Below are positions 32,429-40,776 of a stretch of DNA of 64,000 nucleotides, one piece after another; position 1 is the stretch's first letter, and every line of letters starts with the position of its first letter. The notes under the pieces were generated by a model. The model made no database searches, had not been told where the DNA came from, and saw only the letters and a program-made list of their open reading frames with translations. Both the position numbers and the translations under genes were made by a program. Origin of the DNA: Palsa-513 sp036510225 (GTDB taxonomy: Bacteria; Actinomycetota; Thermoleophilia; Solirubrobacterales; Solirubrobacteraceae); contig DATCEH010000032.1 of the NCBI GenBank assembly GCA_036510225.1, positions 16,525 to 80,524 of the forward strand, written 5' to 3'.

Positions 32429-33604
32429 ATGTCCGAGTCCGCCGACGCCGACGCGCTCCGGCAGCTCGGCAGAGCCCGGGCGCTCCGCGAGCGGGGGCGC
32501 CACGAGCAGGCGATCGCGGCCGCCGACGTCCTGCTCGAGCGCTTCGGCGCCGATCCGCCGGCCGGGGCGCCGCACGTCGGGTTCGACGCCCTGCTGCTGA
32601 AGGCGGCCAACCTGTTCGATCTCGGGCGCGCCGACGAAGGACTCCTCGCCTACGAACAGCTGGTCGACCGCTACGGGGACGATCGTTCGGCGCACGTCCG
32701 CACGAAGCTTGCCGACGCCCTCGCGTTCAAGGGGCATCTCCTCTTCAGGCGTCCGGGCGGGGGTGACGAGGCGATCGCCGCCTTCGACGAGCTGGCCCGC
32801 CGCTTCGCCGACGCGACCGAGCCCGAGCTGCGCGAGATGGTCGCGAACGCTCTGCGCTGGAAGTCCGCGGCCCTCGTCGCGCTCGGGCGCCGAGACGCGG
32901 CCAACGACGCCTACGACGAGCTGGTCGGCCGCTTCGCCGATGCGACCGCGCCCGAGCTCGCAGACCAGGTAGTGTCCGCCCTCGAGCAGAAGGCGGCGAA
33001 TCTGATCAAGCTCGATCGAAGCGACGAGGCCATCGCAGTCTGCGACGACCTGCTCGCCCGCTCCGGCGGCGAGCCGTCACCCGAGCTGCTCGTCCTGGTC
33101 GGGGACGTTCTGATCGGCCAGGCCGCCGGGCTCGTCGCCGAACAGCGTTGGGAGGAGGCGCTCGGCGTGTTCGCGGGCGTCGTCGCCCACTTCGAGAACG
33201 CCCGGGATCCAGCGCTGCGCTCGCGAGTCGTGCTCGCGCTCAGCAACAGCGTCGCGATGCTGATGGAGCTCGGCCACGCCGACGAGGCGGTCGCCACCCA
33301 CAAGGATATGGTCGCCCGCTTCGGCGACGAGGCGATCGCCACCTTCGACGAGGTCGCCGGTCGGTTCGAGGAGACCGCCGAACCCGAGCTGCGCCGCCAC
33401 GCGGTCGGAGCGCTCGTCAACAAGGCGGGGGTCCTGCGTGAGCTCGACCGGGGTGACGAGGCGCTGGCGACGTTCACCGAGGTGGTCGCGCGGTTTGAGG
33501 ACGACGACGACCCGACGATCCTGGACTTCGTCGCGCAGGCACGCCACCATCGAGCCGGCCTGCTCGAGAAGCTCGACGGCGCAGACCAAGCCGGCTCCGC
33601 GTGA
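32429..33604 (+). CDS. TPR-like repeat protein
   Basis: A 391-residue helical repeat protein, Ala/Leu/Asp/Glu-rich, with about eight degenerate tetratricopeptide units carrying a recurring DEAIAAFDELARRF or DEAVATHKDMVARF signature. No signal peptide, membrane segment or catalytic motif is visible. It starts 19 bases after the acyltransferase stop, so it may be in that operon. Such proteins act as binding scaffolds; no partner can be named. Internal repeats are imperfect and not obviously recently duplicated at the DNA level. Confidence 0.65.
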   Translation: MSESADADALRQLGRARALRERGRHEQAIAAADVLLERFGADPPAGAPHVGFDALLLKAANLFDLGRADEGLLAYEQLVDRYGDDRSAHVRTKLADALAFKGHLLFRRPGGGDEAIAAFDELARRFADATEPELREMVANALRWKSAALVALGRRDAANDAYDELVGRFADATAPELADQVVSALEQKAANLIKLDRSDEAIAVCDDLLARSGGEPSPELLVLVGDVLIGQAAGLVAEQRWEEALGVFAGVVAHFENARDPALRSRVVLALSNSVAMLMELGHADEAVATHKDMVARFGDEAIATFDEVAGRFEETAEPELRRHAVGALVNKAGVLRELDRGDEALATFTEVVARFEDDDDPTILDFVAQARHHRAGLLEKLDGADQAGSA

Positions 33605-33928
33605 GCCGCGTAGGACGCGGCGCCCCGGCCGGTGGCGTCGGCCGGGTCACTCGCGTTGCCTCGCCCGGCGCGCGGCCACCGGCCGTCGGCCGCCGGCCGT
33701 CGCGGACCTGACTTGGGTACGAGCGAAGGCCTCGTCTCGGCGTGACACATTCCGGTCGAGTCCGGCTCACGGACGGTGAACCATGCCGAGTGTGCAAACG
33801 GCCCGGGGCAGCCGGGCATCTGGGTATGGCGCCGGCCCTGCGCCCCGTGTGATTCGCTGCGGACCAGTCGTGCCGGTGGACCGTACGTGTGGGAGCGGGC
33901 CGCTGGTGGCGTACTGTGGACGGAGGTG
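33605..33928. other. intergenic stretch before repeat copy B, nothing recognised
   Basis: GC-rich sequence after the TPR gene with several short GGCCG palindromes near 33670-33705. Short open frames here lack coding signs. No RNA gene or promoter was recognised. Confidence 0.4.
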
Positions 33929-34366
33929 TTGAGCCCGGTGACCTCCCGACCGCGCGGGCGTGGGGGGGTGGGCGCGGGGGCGCGGAGGTGTGGATGTGAT
34001 CGACCGGGCTGCTCCCGGGGCGGTGGAGGTGGATGGGAGACCTTCGTCGCGAAAGTAGCTGACTGAGTCAGTCAACTACTTTCCTTGGAGAGTCCACTTC
34101 TCTCCACGACCCAGTCCCCCACAGAGAGCTCGCCCGCCTCTGACCGTCGCCAAGCCCGGCCCGAATGATCCTCGACAGGCGCCGACCGCCAAGCCCCCCC
34201 GCCGCGTGAGCACCGCGCCGCCGCGAAGTATCACCCCGGAACGGGGACCTGACCCCCAAGGACCAGCGAAATCGCCGGCGTCCAACACGCCCGGGCTGCC
34301 GCCGGGCGCAAACCGCGAAAGCCGAGTCATGACTCAATGACTCATGAGTCAGTCAACTTGTTTCCA
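33929..34366 (+). repeat. interspersed hairpin-centred repeat, copy B plus a second partial core
   Basis: Starts at GTTGAGCCCGGTGAC, continues through a G-rich block, the core inverted repeat (34052-34082), a second hairpin GGAGAG-n7-CTCTCC (34087-34105), and the right-hand block with ACGGGGACCTGACCC and GGACCAGCGAAATCG near 34230-34275. A second, partial core follows at about 34324-34366 (GACTCATGAGTCAGTCAACT type). The 31-base core is identical to copy C, within a 68-base stretch shared without mismatch. It lies between convergent gene ends. Confidence 0.85.
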
Positions 34367-34513
34367 AGGAGCGCCAACAGGCGGCTGCTTGGTCGGAGCT
34401 CTCCACGTTCTCCGCGTCTTCGCCCGGGCCTCTCTGTCCCCAGGCTGGCGATCCTCGCAAGCCCTGCCTGGGAGGCCATCGCCGGGTTCGCAGGGTCCCG
34501 GGTTCGTCATCTA

Positions 34514-35341
34514 CTAGGTGGTCATGCCCGTGAACTGGCCGCCGGTCACGTTGAGGACTTGGCCGTGGACGTAGTTCGCCCAGGGTGAGCAGAGGAAGAA
34601 GACGCCGCCGGCGGCTTCCTGGGGCGTTCCTGGTCGGCCGAGTGGGATCAGCATGGGGACCATCCCGCGGAGCTGGTCGGGAATCCCGAGCTGGACCTTC
34701 TCGCCGTCGATCTCCATCGTGTTGGACTCGTCCTTGGACGCGGTCAGGCGGGTCTCGATGTAGCCGAAGGCGACGGCGTTGACGTTGACCTTGAACTGGC
34801 CCCACTCCTTGGCGAGGGTCTTCGTCAGGCCGACGACGGCCGATTTGCCGGCGGCGTAGTTGGCTTGGCCGGCGTTGCCCATCGTCCCGGAGATCGACGA
34901 GACGTTGACGATCTTGCGAAACACCTCGCGCCCGTCCTCTCGCTCGACCTTGGCGGGCTCGCGGAGGTGTGGGGCGGCGGCCCGGATCACGCGGAAGGGC
35001 GCGACGACGTGGATGTCGAGCATCTTCTGGAACCAGTCGTCGGACATCTTGTGCAGCGGCGCATCGAGCGTATATCCGGCGTTGTTGACGATGATGTCGA
35101 TCCGGCCGAACGCGTCGATCGCCCTGGCGACGAGCTGGTCGGGGATGCCGGGCTTGGTGAGGTCGCCGGCGAAGACCGCCGTCTCACCCTCGATCTCGTC
35201 GGCCGCGAGGCCAGCGACCTGGGGGTCGAGGTCGTTGATCAGGATCTTCGCGCCATGCTCGGCCAGGAGCTCCGCCGTCGCGCGACCGATGCCGCGGGCG
35301 GAGCCGGTGACGATCGCCACCTTGTCGTCGAGAACTCCCAT
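34514..35341 (-). CDS. short-chain dehydrogenase/reductase (FabG-like)
   Basis: A 275-residue SDR. The cofactor motif TGSARGIGRA (about 12-21), NNAG (about 88-91), the catalytic serine in VNVSSISGTMGN and the Tyr-x3-Lys pair NYAAGKSA are all present, so it should be an active NAD(P)-dependent oxidoreductase. It is longer than FabG because of a loop containing HLREPAKVEREDGREVF, as in multifunctional SDRs acting on acyl-CoA or acyl-ACP. ATG at 35339-35341 has GGGAG five bases upstream. It is divergent from the HNH nuclease gene. Substrate not deducible. Confidence 0.85.
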   Translation of the reverse strand: MGVLDDKVAIVTGSARGIGRATAELLAEHGAKILINDLDPQVAGLAADEIEGETAVFAGDLTKPGIPDQLVARAIDAFGRIDIIVNNAGYTLDAPLHKMSDDWFQKMLDIHVVAPFRVIRAAAPHLREPAKVEREDGREVFRKIVNVSSISGTMGNAGQANYAAGKSAVVGLTKTLAKEWGQFKVNVNAVAFGYIETRLTASKDESNTMEIDGEKVQLGIPDQLRGMVPMLIPLGRPGTPQEAAGGVFFLCSPWANYVHGQVLNVTGGQFTGMTT

Positions 35342-35351
35342 TTGGTCTCCC

Positions 35352-35381
35352 TTGTCGCGGTCTACGGACCCTTCGTTATAT
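35352..35381 (+). promoter_or_regulatory. candidate promoter of the HNH gene (leaderless type)
   Basis: TTGTCG (35352-35357), 18-base spacer, TTATAT (35376-35381). Transcription would start close to the GTG at 35387, implying a leaderless message. AT-richness here stands out from the neighbourhood. Confidence 0.4.
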
Positions 35382-35386
35382 CGAGG

Positions 35387-36388
35387 GTGCGCCTTGCGAG
35401 GACCGTCCGGACACGCGATGCTGCGATCGTGGAGGCCGAGCGGGACTACGAGCTGCGACTTGTCGCGATCGACCGGATTCGGACGATCGCCGATCGCTAC
35501 GACGGGATCGTGCCCCGGTCCGCGCTGGGGGAGGGCTTCGTGTTCGCGGGCGAGCGGATCTCGTTCGGCTCCTTCTACAGCGGAATCTTCCGGCCGCGTC
35601 AGATGCGCGGGCCGGCGGCGCTCTGCCTCGTCACGACTCCGCCGAAGACCGCAGGCGCGGCTCCCTACGAGGACGGACTGGACCAGACGACCGACACGTT
35701 CGTCTATCACTACCGGACGGCCCAGGGATCGTCGCTCCGGGCGATGCGGGCGGCCGAGGCGGACAACGCGTCGCTGCGGGCGGCGGTCGCTCTCGCCGTG
35801 CCGGTCATCTACTTCCACGGCATCGCCCCCGGCCAGTACGCGGTCGTCGCGCCGGTCTTCGTCGTCCGCGACGATCCCGCGCGGCGACTGGTCGAGTTGC
35901 AGGCGGCGATGTTCCTCGGCGATGTCGGCCGACTCGGTGTCGGGGCGCCGCTCTCGGCCGACGGTCCCGATCTGCGGCGCTACGCGACCCGTGAAGCGCT
36001 CGTCAGGCTTCACCAGCAGCGATTCCGGACGCTGGTGCTCCGGGCCTACGGCGGGCGTTGTGCGATCTGCGCGCTGCGTGAGGCGTCCCTTCTCCAGGCA
36101 GCGCACATCCTCGAGGACCGGGATCCACGCGGAACGGCGACGGTCGTCAACGGAATCGCGATGTGTGCGATCCACCACCTCGCCTACGACCGCAACGTGA
36201 TGGGGATCGACCCCGGCGGAGTGGTGCACATCGCCGAGCGTCTGCTCAGGGAGATCGACGGGCCGATGCTGAGGAATGGTCTCCAGGGCTTCCACGGCGC
36301 GAAGATGCTCCGGCCGCGGCGGACCGCCGAGCATCCGGACCCGGAACGTCTGGAAGTCCGCTACGAGGCCTTCCGGGCGGCCGCCTGA
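35387..36388 (+). CDS. HNH endonuclease, predicted restriction type
   Basis: About 333 residues. The C-terminal HNH module has a zinc Cys pair (GRCAIC), the first His in LLQAAHI, the Asn in VVNGIAMC and the last His pair AIHHLAYD, all intact. The N-terminal ~200 residues (YDGIVPRSALGEGFVFAGER, then FIFRPRQM-like GIFRPRQMRG) resemble the recognition part of COG3440-type predicted restriction nucleases. No methyltransferase is adjacent, so it may be a modification-dependent or solitary nuclease. The start is uncertain: GTG 35387 fits the promoter; GTG 35429 is an alternative. Starts further upstream would overlap the divergent SDR. Confidence 0.7.
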   Translation: MRLARTVRTRDAAIVEAERDYELRLVAIDRIRTIADRYDGIVPRSALGEGFVFAGERISFGSFYSGIFRPRQMRGPAALCLVTTPPKTAGAAPYEDGLDQTTDTFVYHYRTAQGSSLRAMRAAEADNASLRAAVALAVPVIYFHGIAPGQYAVVAPVFVVRDDPARRLVELQAAMFLGDVGRLGVGAPLSADGPDLRRYATREALVRLHQQRFRTLVLRAYGGRCAICALREASLLQAAHILEDRDPRGTATVVNGIAMCAIHHLAYDRNVMGIDPGGVVHIAERLLREIDGPMLRNGLQGFHGAKMLRPRRTAEHPDPERLEVRYEAFRAAA

Positions 36389-36764
36389 TCGGGACGAGTG
36401 AGGGCGTGGCGCGGTCGGCTGGCGATGTCCTGGCGATGCTCTCGGCGACCTTCAGCGAACCCGACAGTAAGCCACAGTGACCGCAACCTTTGACCGGCTG
36501 ATCCGTTGTTAGCGGTTGGGACGAGCGGACATCAGTCGGACCGGGACTATCACGGACGACGATGTGGGCGGATTGCCCGCCCGTAGACGATTGGTTCGCT
36601 CGTCCCGAGTTCCTCTGACCCGCGTCGGCCGGCAGTGGCCGTCGTCGTGTTCGGTTCGGCCCGAACCGCGGCTCGAGAGAGGACAACCGCGCGCCGGGCG
36701 GACTGAGCTGTCGAGGAGTTGGAGGAGGGACCCCGACGCGGATCCGTCGGCGGGATCAACGCTC
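36389..36764. other. 376-base gap between convergent genes, nothing recognised
   Basis: Lies between the HNH nuclease stop and the queA stop. Short open frames on both strands are Arg/Pro/Ser-rich and look like shadows. No tRNA-like cloverleaf, T-tract terminator or repeat-family sequence was found. Confidence 0.4.
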
Positions 36765-37781
36765 CTACGGGAGGATCAGATGGACATCGCCGAACTCGTG
36801 CCCGGCGAACCCGAGCCGGGCGGCCTCGGCGTAGGAGCGCTCGAGCAGGTCCCGACCGCAGGCGGCCTCGAGCATCAGCAGGTGGGACGACTCTGGCTCG
36901 TGCCAGCCGGTGAGCAGGCCGTCGACTGCCAGCAGGCCGCGGTCCGACGTGATCACGAGGTCGGTCCAGCCATCGGCCGGGCCGACCTGCCCGGTGGCCT
37001 GGGCGGCCGTCTCGAGCGCGCGGACGACCGTCGTCCCGACGGCGATCACGCGGCCGCCCCAGGCGTGGACGGCGTTGACGATGCGGGCGGTCGTCGGCGG
37101 AACCCAATACGGCTCGGGGTAGGGGTCCTCGCCGGATTCGAGTGAGGAGACGCCGGCGTGGAGTGTGACCGGGGCGATCAGGACGCCGCGGGAGACGAGC
37201 TCTGTGACGAGCTCTGGGCTGAAGGGTCGTCCGGCGCTCGGCATCTCGGCACTCCCGGGATCGCGTGCGAAGACCGTCTGGTAGGCATCGAGTCCCCACC
37301 GACGGCCGCGGTCGGCGTAGCGGATCGGCGCCGCCGTCAGTTCGAGGTACGCGGTCGTCTCGCGTGGCAGGTCGACGACGGCCTCGGTCAGGCGGCTGCT
37401 TCCGCGGTAGCCGGCGACCAGCGTGACCAGGCCGCCGCCGGGCAGGCCGACGCGGGTCCCGATCGGCGGCCGGTCGAGCCGGCCGAGGTCGGCCGCCCGG
37501 AGCTCGACGACCCACCGGTTCGGGCCGAGCGGTGTCGAGAGGTGGACGTGGATGTCGTCGCCGTCGAGCCGGGCGGCGAGCGCGGCGGGGATCGTCGCCG
37601 ACGTGTTGACCACGAGCAGATCGCCCGGCCGCAGGAAGTCCGGGAGGTCTGGGAAGCGGCTGGCCCGGAGCGCATCGTCGGAGCGGGTCGCCACGAGCAG
37701 GGCGACGTCGGCGCGTGACCCGCCGCCGGCCTCGGCGGGTTCGGCGGCTGGGGGGATCTCGGCGAAGGTGAGGGCGGTCAT
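36765..37781 (-). CDS. queA: tRNA preQ1 ribosyltransferase-isomerase QueA
   Basis: A 338-residue QueA-family protein, which transfers the ribosyl of S-adenosylmethionine to preQ1 in tRNA to make epoxyqueuosine. Motifs seen are FPDLPDFLRPGDLLVVNTSAT, PSAGRPFSPELV, GVLIAPVTLHAG, GGRVIAVGTTVVRALE and GWTDLVIT. It is at the short end for the family, as in actinobacterial forms. Its start codon overlaps the upstream SDR stop by four bases, so it is translated from the same transcript, which begins at the SoxR-type promoter at 38.5 kb. Other queuosine genes are absent from the window. Confidence 0.85.
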   Translation of the reverse strand: MTALTFAEIPPAAEPAEAGGGSRADVALLVATRSDDALRASRFPDLPDFLRPGDLLVVNTSATIPAALAARLDGDDIHVHLSTPLGPNRWVVELRAADLGRLDRPPIGTRVGLPGGGLVTLVAGYRGSSRLTEAVVDLPRETTAYLELTAAPIRYADRGRRWGLDAYQTVFARDPGSAEMPSAGRPFSPELVTELVSRGVLIAPVTLHAGVSSLESGEDPYPEPYWVPPTTARIVNAVHAWGGRVIAVGTTVVRALETAAQATGQVGPADGWTDLVITSDRGLLAVDGLLTGWHEPESSHLLMLEAACGRDLLERSYAEAARLGFAGHEFGDVHLILP

Positions 37782-38443
37782 CCGAGGTCGGCGGCGTGGT
37801 AGCGGCCGGTGGGATGGGACCCGTTGATCAGGGCGAGCAGCCCGGGGACGCTGTCCTCAGGCGGCGGCCGGTCGGAGATGTCCTCGCCGGGAAAGGCGTC
37901 CTGATGCATCTGCGTGCGCATGTCGCCGGGGTCGACGGCGTAGATTCGCAGGCCGGCGTGCTCGACGCCGAGGATCGCCGTCAGGTGGTCGAGCGCCGCC
38001 TTGGACGAGCCGTAGCCGCCCCAGCCGGGGTACGGCTCGACCGCGGCGTCGGAGGTGATGTCGAGGATCGCGGCGCCTGCCGCCAGCCTGGGCAGCGCCG
38101 CGGCGATCAGGGCGAGCGGGGCGAAGACGTTGACCTCGTAGACGCGGCGGAGCTCGTCCGGTGGGTAGTCGGCGAGCGGTGGGCGGGGGCTCGGGCCGAG
38201 GAGGCTGGCGTTGTTGACGAGGAGATCGATCACCGGGCCCGCGGCGCTGATCAGCTCGGCCCGATGTTCGGCCTGGGTGACGTCCCCGGGGAGGCCGATG
38301 ACGCCGGGAAGCTCGGCGGTCGCGGCGGCGAGCTGACGGCCGTCCCGGGCGTCGACGACGACCTTCCAGCCGGCGGCGGCCAGCTCGCGGGTCAGGGCGA
38401 GCCCGAGACCGCGGGACGCTCCGGTGACGATGGCAACGCTCAT
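37778..38443 (-). CDS. short-chain dehydrogenase upstream of queA
   Basis: A 221-residue SDR with TGASRGLGLALTREL (cofactor), NNAS, the serine in LDITSDAAVEPYP, and YGSSKAA (Tyr-x3-Lys). All catalytic residues are present. First gene of a two-gene operon with queA. Its promoter region carries a near-perfect SoxR box with a 19-bp promoter spacer, so expression is probably induced by redox-active compounds through the adjacent SoxR. Substrate unknown; reductive detoxification is plausible from regulation only. Confidence 0.85.
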   Translation of the reverse strand: MSVAIVTGASRGLGLALTRELAAAGWKVVVDARDGRQLAAATAELPGVIGLPGDVTQAEHRAELISAAGPVIDLLVNNASLLGPSPRPPLADYPPDELRRVYEVNVFAPLALIAAALPRLAAGAAILDITSDAAVEPYPGWGGYGSSKAALDHLTAILGVEHAGLRIYAVDPGDMRTQMHQDAFPGEDISDRPPPEDSVPGLLALINGSHPTGRYHAADLG

Positions 38444-38481
38444 CTGGGAGCTCCCCTGAGCTCGGACGCGGTCATTCGAGG

Positions 38482-38512
38482 ATCATGCATCTTCAAGTGC
38501 ACTTGAAGTCAA
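38482..38512 (-). promoter_or_regulatory. SoxR-type promoter/operator for the SDR-queA operon
   Basis: On the minus strand: TTGACT (complement of 38507-38512), a 19-base spacer, CATGAT (complement of 38482-38487). The spacer holds the perfect 18-bp palindrome CTTCAAGTGCACTTGAAG (38491-38508), close to the E. coli SoxR box CCTCAAGTTAACTTGAGG. The over-long 19-bp spacer is the mark of MerR-family activated promoters. It lies between the SDR and soxR, so it may also affect soxR. Confidence 0.8.
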
Positions 38513-38538
38513 GGGGGCATTGGTGTTGACTGTCGGGC

Positions 38539-38973
38539 GTGGCCGAGCCACTGACGATCGGCGAGGTGGCCAAGCGGTGCGGGGTGGCGACGTCGGCGCT
38601 GCGCTTCTACGAGGAACGCGGCCTGATCCGGTCGCTGCGGACGTCGGGCGGGCACCGGACATACGAGCGGGCGGTGATCCGGCGGATCGCGTTCATCGTG
38701 TTCGCCCAACGGGTTGGTCTGACGCTCGCCGAGGTCGGGGAGGCGCTTGGCCGGCTCCCGGAGAATCGCGTCCCACGGCGGGCCGACTGGGCGCAGCTGT
38801 CGGCGTCGTGGACGGCCAGGATCGACGAGCGGATCGCCGACCTCGAGCGGCTGCGGGCGGGTCTGACCGAGTGCATCGGGTGCGGCTGCCTGTCGCTCGA
38901 CCGGTGCAAGCTGGCCAACCCGGATGACTGGGCGGGAACGCTCGGTCCGGGGCCCCGGTACCTGCTGCGGTAG
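38539..38973 (+). CDS. soxR: redox-sensing MerR-family regulator SoxR
   Basis: A 144-residue MerR protein with the winged HTH (IGEVAKRCGVATSALRFYEERGL, about 6-28), the dimerisation helix, and the [2Fe-2S] ligand cluster CIGCGCLSLDRC near 114-125, which defines SoxR. The GTG start fits the family N-terminus. In actinobacteria SoxR senses redox-active metabolites and typically activates oxidoreductase and transporter genes; the divergent SDR-queA operon with a SoxR box is the evident target here. Confidence 0.92.
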   Translation: MAEPLTIGEVAKRCGVATSALRFYEERGLIRSLRTSGGHRTYERAVIRRIAFIVFAQRVGLTLAEVGEALGRLPENRVPRRADWAQLSASWTARIDERIADLERLRAGLTECIGCGCLSLDRCKLANPDDWAGTLGPGPRYLLR

Positions 38974-38976
38974 CTG

Positions 38977-39897
38977 CTACGGACGGCGGGCCTCGACGTA
39001 GACGGTGCCACCCCGGCGGGCACGGACCTCGACGGCCGCGCCGAGCGCCGCGAGCGGGGCGAGCAGGACGGCGCTGGCGAGCGTGACCGCGCGGCGACGG
39101 TTGTCCTGGCCGGCGAAGCGGGCGGCCGGCCGGCGAACGGCGTCGTAGAGGCTCGGCGCGCCGGGCGTCAGGCCGACCAGGCCGTCGAGCCAGCCGAAGA
39201 AGACCTGGCCGGCCCGCCAGTGGCTGACCCGCTCGACCTCGAGGCCGCGCTCGCGGAGGCGGTCGGTCAGAGCGGATGCGGGAATGTGCGTCAGATGGCG
39301 GGGAAGATCGAGGGCGAGCCAGCGATCGCCGAACAGGCGGGCTTGCAGGCTGTCGGCGTTCGGGATGGCGATTGTCATGACCCCGCCCGGCGCGAGCAGG
39401 TCGATCGCACGGTCGAGGTCGGCGCGGGGTTCGGGCAGGTGCTCGAGCGAGTGCCAGAAGACGATCGCCGCCCACTGGCCGTCGACCTCGCCCAGCGTCG
39501 CGTCGCGGATCGCCTCGCCGTCGGCCTCCCGCTCGAGACCGACCGCGTCGCGGCCGCGGCGTCGGATCGCGGCGACGAGGCCGCCGGTCCCCGCGCCGAC
39601 GTCGAGCACCCGCCCGGGGGGTGCGATCTGGTCGAGGCGGCGGGCGAGCGTCCCCCGGGTGAGGGCGAGCAGGGCGTCACCCGGTCCGGCGAAGCGACCG
39701 CCGGCCGGCCGGTAGGCGCCGCCGTACGCGGCGGCCAGGGATTCGTCGCTCGGCCAGGGATCCGTGCTGGCGACGCCGCAGGCCGCGCAGACGGTCCTCC
39801 CATGGAGTTTCCGGTCGTCGGCGCCGGGGGCCGCGGCACACCAGACGCAGGCGGTGAGGGCGCCGTCGACGCCGGTCCACGGGATCAGTTTGTCCAC
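38977..39897 (-). CDS. class I SAM-dependent methyltransferase with a zinc-ribbon-like N-terminus
   Basis: A 306-residue protein. The N-terminus has two Cys pairs (CVWC and CAAC) like methyltransferases that carry a small zinc knuckle. The SAM site is VLDVGAGTGGLVAAI (about 96-110), followed by WHSLEHLPEP and LLAPGGVMTIAIPN. A hydrophobic stretch (AVTLASAVLLAPLAALGAA) near the C-terminus suggests membrane attachment. It is similar in plan to C-methyltransferases of sugar or lipid modification, but the substrate is not known. It diverges from the nitrilase operon. Confidence 0.8.
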   Translation of the reverse strand: MDKLIPWTGVDGALTACVWCAAAPGADDRKLHGRTVCAACGVASTDPWPSDESLAAAYGGAYRPAGGRFAGPGDALLALTRGTLARRLDQIAPPGRVLDVGAGTGGLVAAIRRRGRDAVGLEREADGEAIRDATLGEVDGQWAAIVFWHSLEHLPEPRADLDRAIDLLAPGGVMTIAIPNADSLQARLFGDRWLALDLPRHLTHIPASALTDRLRERGLEVERVSHWRAGQVFFGWLDGLVGLTPGAPSLYDAVRRPAARFAGQDNRRRAVTLASAVLLAPLAALGAAVEVRARRGGTVYVEARRP

Positions 39898-39921
39898 GCA
39901 GGTATTCTTGCCGAAGAGACC

Positions 39922-39937
39922 TTGACTGACCAGTCAA
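39922..39937. promoter_or_regulatory. TetR-type operator upstream of the nitrilase-TetR operon
   Basis: TTGACTGACCAGTCAA: perfect 7-bp arms around AC. It lies at the 5' end of the operon whose second gene encodes a TetR regulator, and 25 bases from the divergent methyltransferase start. Palindromes of this type are typical operators of TetR regulators of acyl-CoA metabolism. Autoregulation is the likely role. Confidence 0.6.
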
Positions 39938-40776
39938 TCCACCTTTCGAAGCTGCGGGTCGCGGCGGTTCAGATGAACTCCACCGACGACTGCGCCGGCA
40001 ATCTGGCCCAGGCTGACCGGCTGACTCGAGCGGCGGCCACAGCCGGGGCGGAGGTGGTTCTCCTGCCGGAGAAGTGGAACGTCCTCGGGTCGGGCGAGGA
40101 CCTCCTGGCCGGAGCGCAGCCGCTCGGCGGCGCTGCGGTCAGCTGGGCCCGCGAAATCGCCGGGGAGCTCGGGATCGACCTGATCGCCGGGTCGATCGTC
40201 GAGCGCCTGGCCGAGTCTGAGCGCCTTGCGAACACGAGCGTCCACGTCGGACCGGACGGCGAGATCAAGGCGATCTATCGGAAGGTCCACATGTTTGATG
40301 TGCTGGTCGACGGGATCCGCTACGACGAGTCAGAGCACGAGGAGGCCGGGACGGAGCTCGTGACTTCGCGGACGTCGGGGGGCGTCGAGCTCGGCATGAG
40401 TATCTGCTACGACGTCCGCTTCCCCGAGCTCTACCGGATCCTCACGCTCCGGGGTGCGAGGATCCTCCTCGTCCCGGCGGCGTTCACGCTGGCGACGACC
40501 CGTGATCACTGGGAGACGCTGTTGCGGGCGCGGGCGATCGAGAACCAGGCGTTCGTCGTCGCGGCCAACCAGATCGGCCGCCATCCGCCGGACTACCGGT
40601 CGGGCGGGCGGTCGATGATCGTCGACCCGTGGGGCCTGGTGCTCGCCCAGGCGAGCGACACGATCGGTGTGGCGTCCGCGACGCTCGACCTCGATCGCCT
40701 CGAGCGGATTCGCGCCGACCTTCCGGCGCTCGCCAACCGCCGGCCGGTCGCGTACGTCTGGCCGGAGGGCGGCTGA
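39922..40776 (+). CDS. carbon-nitrogen hydrolase (nitrilase superfamily)
   Basis: About 270-285 residues with the nitrilase triad: Glu in LLPEKWN, Lys in YRKVHMFD and Cys in GMSICYDVRFPELYR. The sequence VAAVQMNSTDD at the start and DVRFPELYR are as in NIT1/NIT2-like omega-amidases and deaminated-glutathione amidases, the most likely activities. The start is unclear: TTG 39922 lies inside the operator palindrome, while CTG 39952 would give the typical family N-terminus but is a rare start. TetR follows with a TGATG overlap. Confidence 0.8.
   Translation: MTDQSIHLSKLRVAAVQMNSTDDCAGNLAQADRLTRAAATAGAEVVLLPEKWNVLGSGEDLLAGAQPLGGAAVSWAREIAGELGIDLIAGSIVERLAESERLANTSVHVGPDGEIKAIYRKVHMFDVLVDGIRYDESEHEEAGTELVTSRTSGGVELGMSICYDVRFPELYRILTLRGARILLVPAAFTLATTRDHWETLLRARAIENQAFVVAANQIGRHPPDYRSGGRSMIVDPWGLVLAQASDTIGVASATLDLDRLERIRADLPALANRRPVAYVWPEGG

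Noticed and set aside
36389..36764. tRNA gene around the GGTTCG near 36590
   Set aside because: No cloverleaf with paired acceptor and anticodon stems could be drawn.
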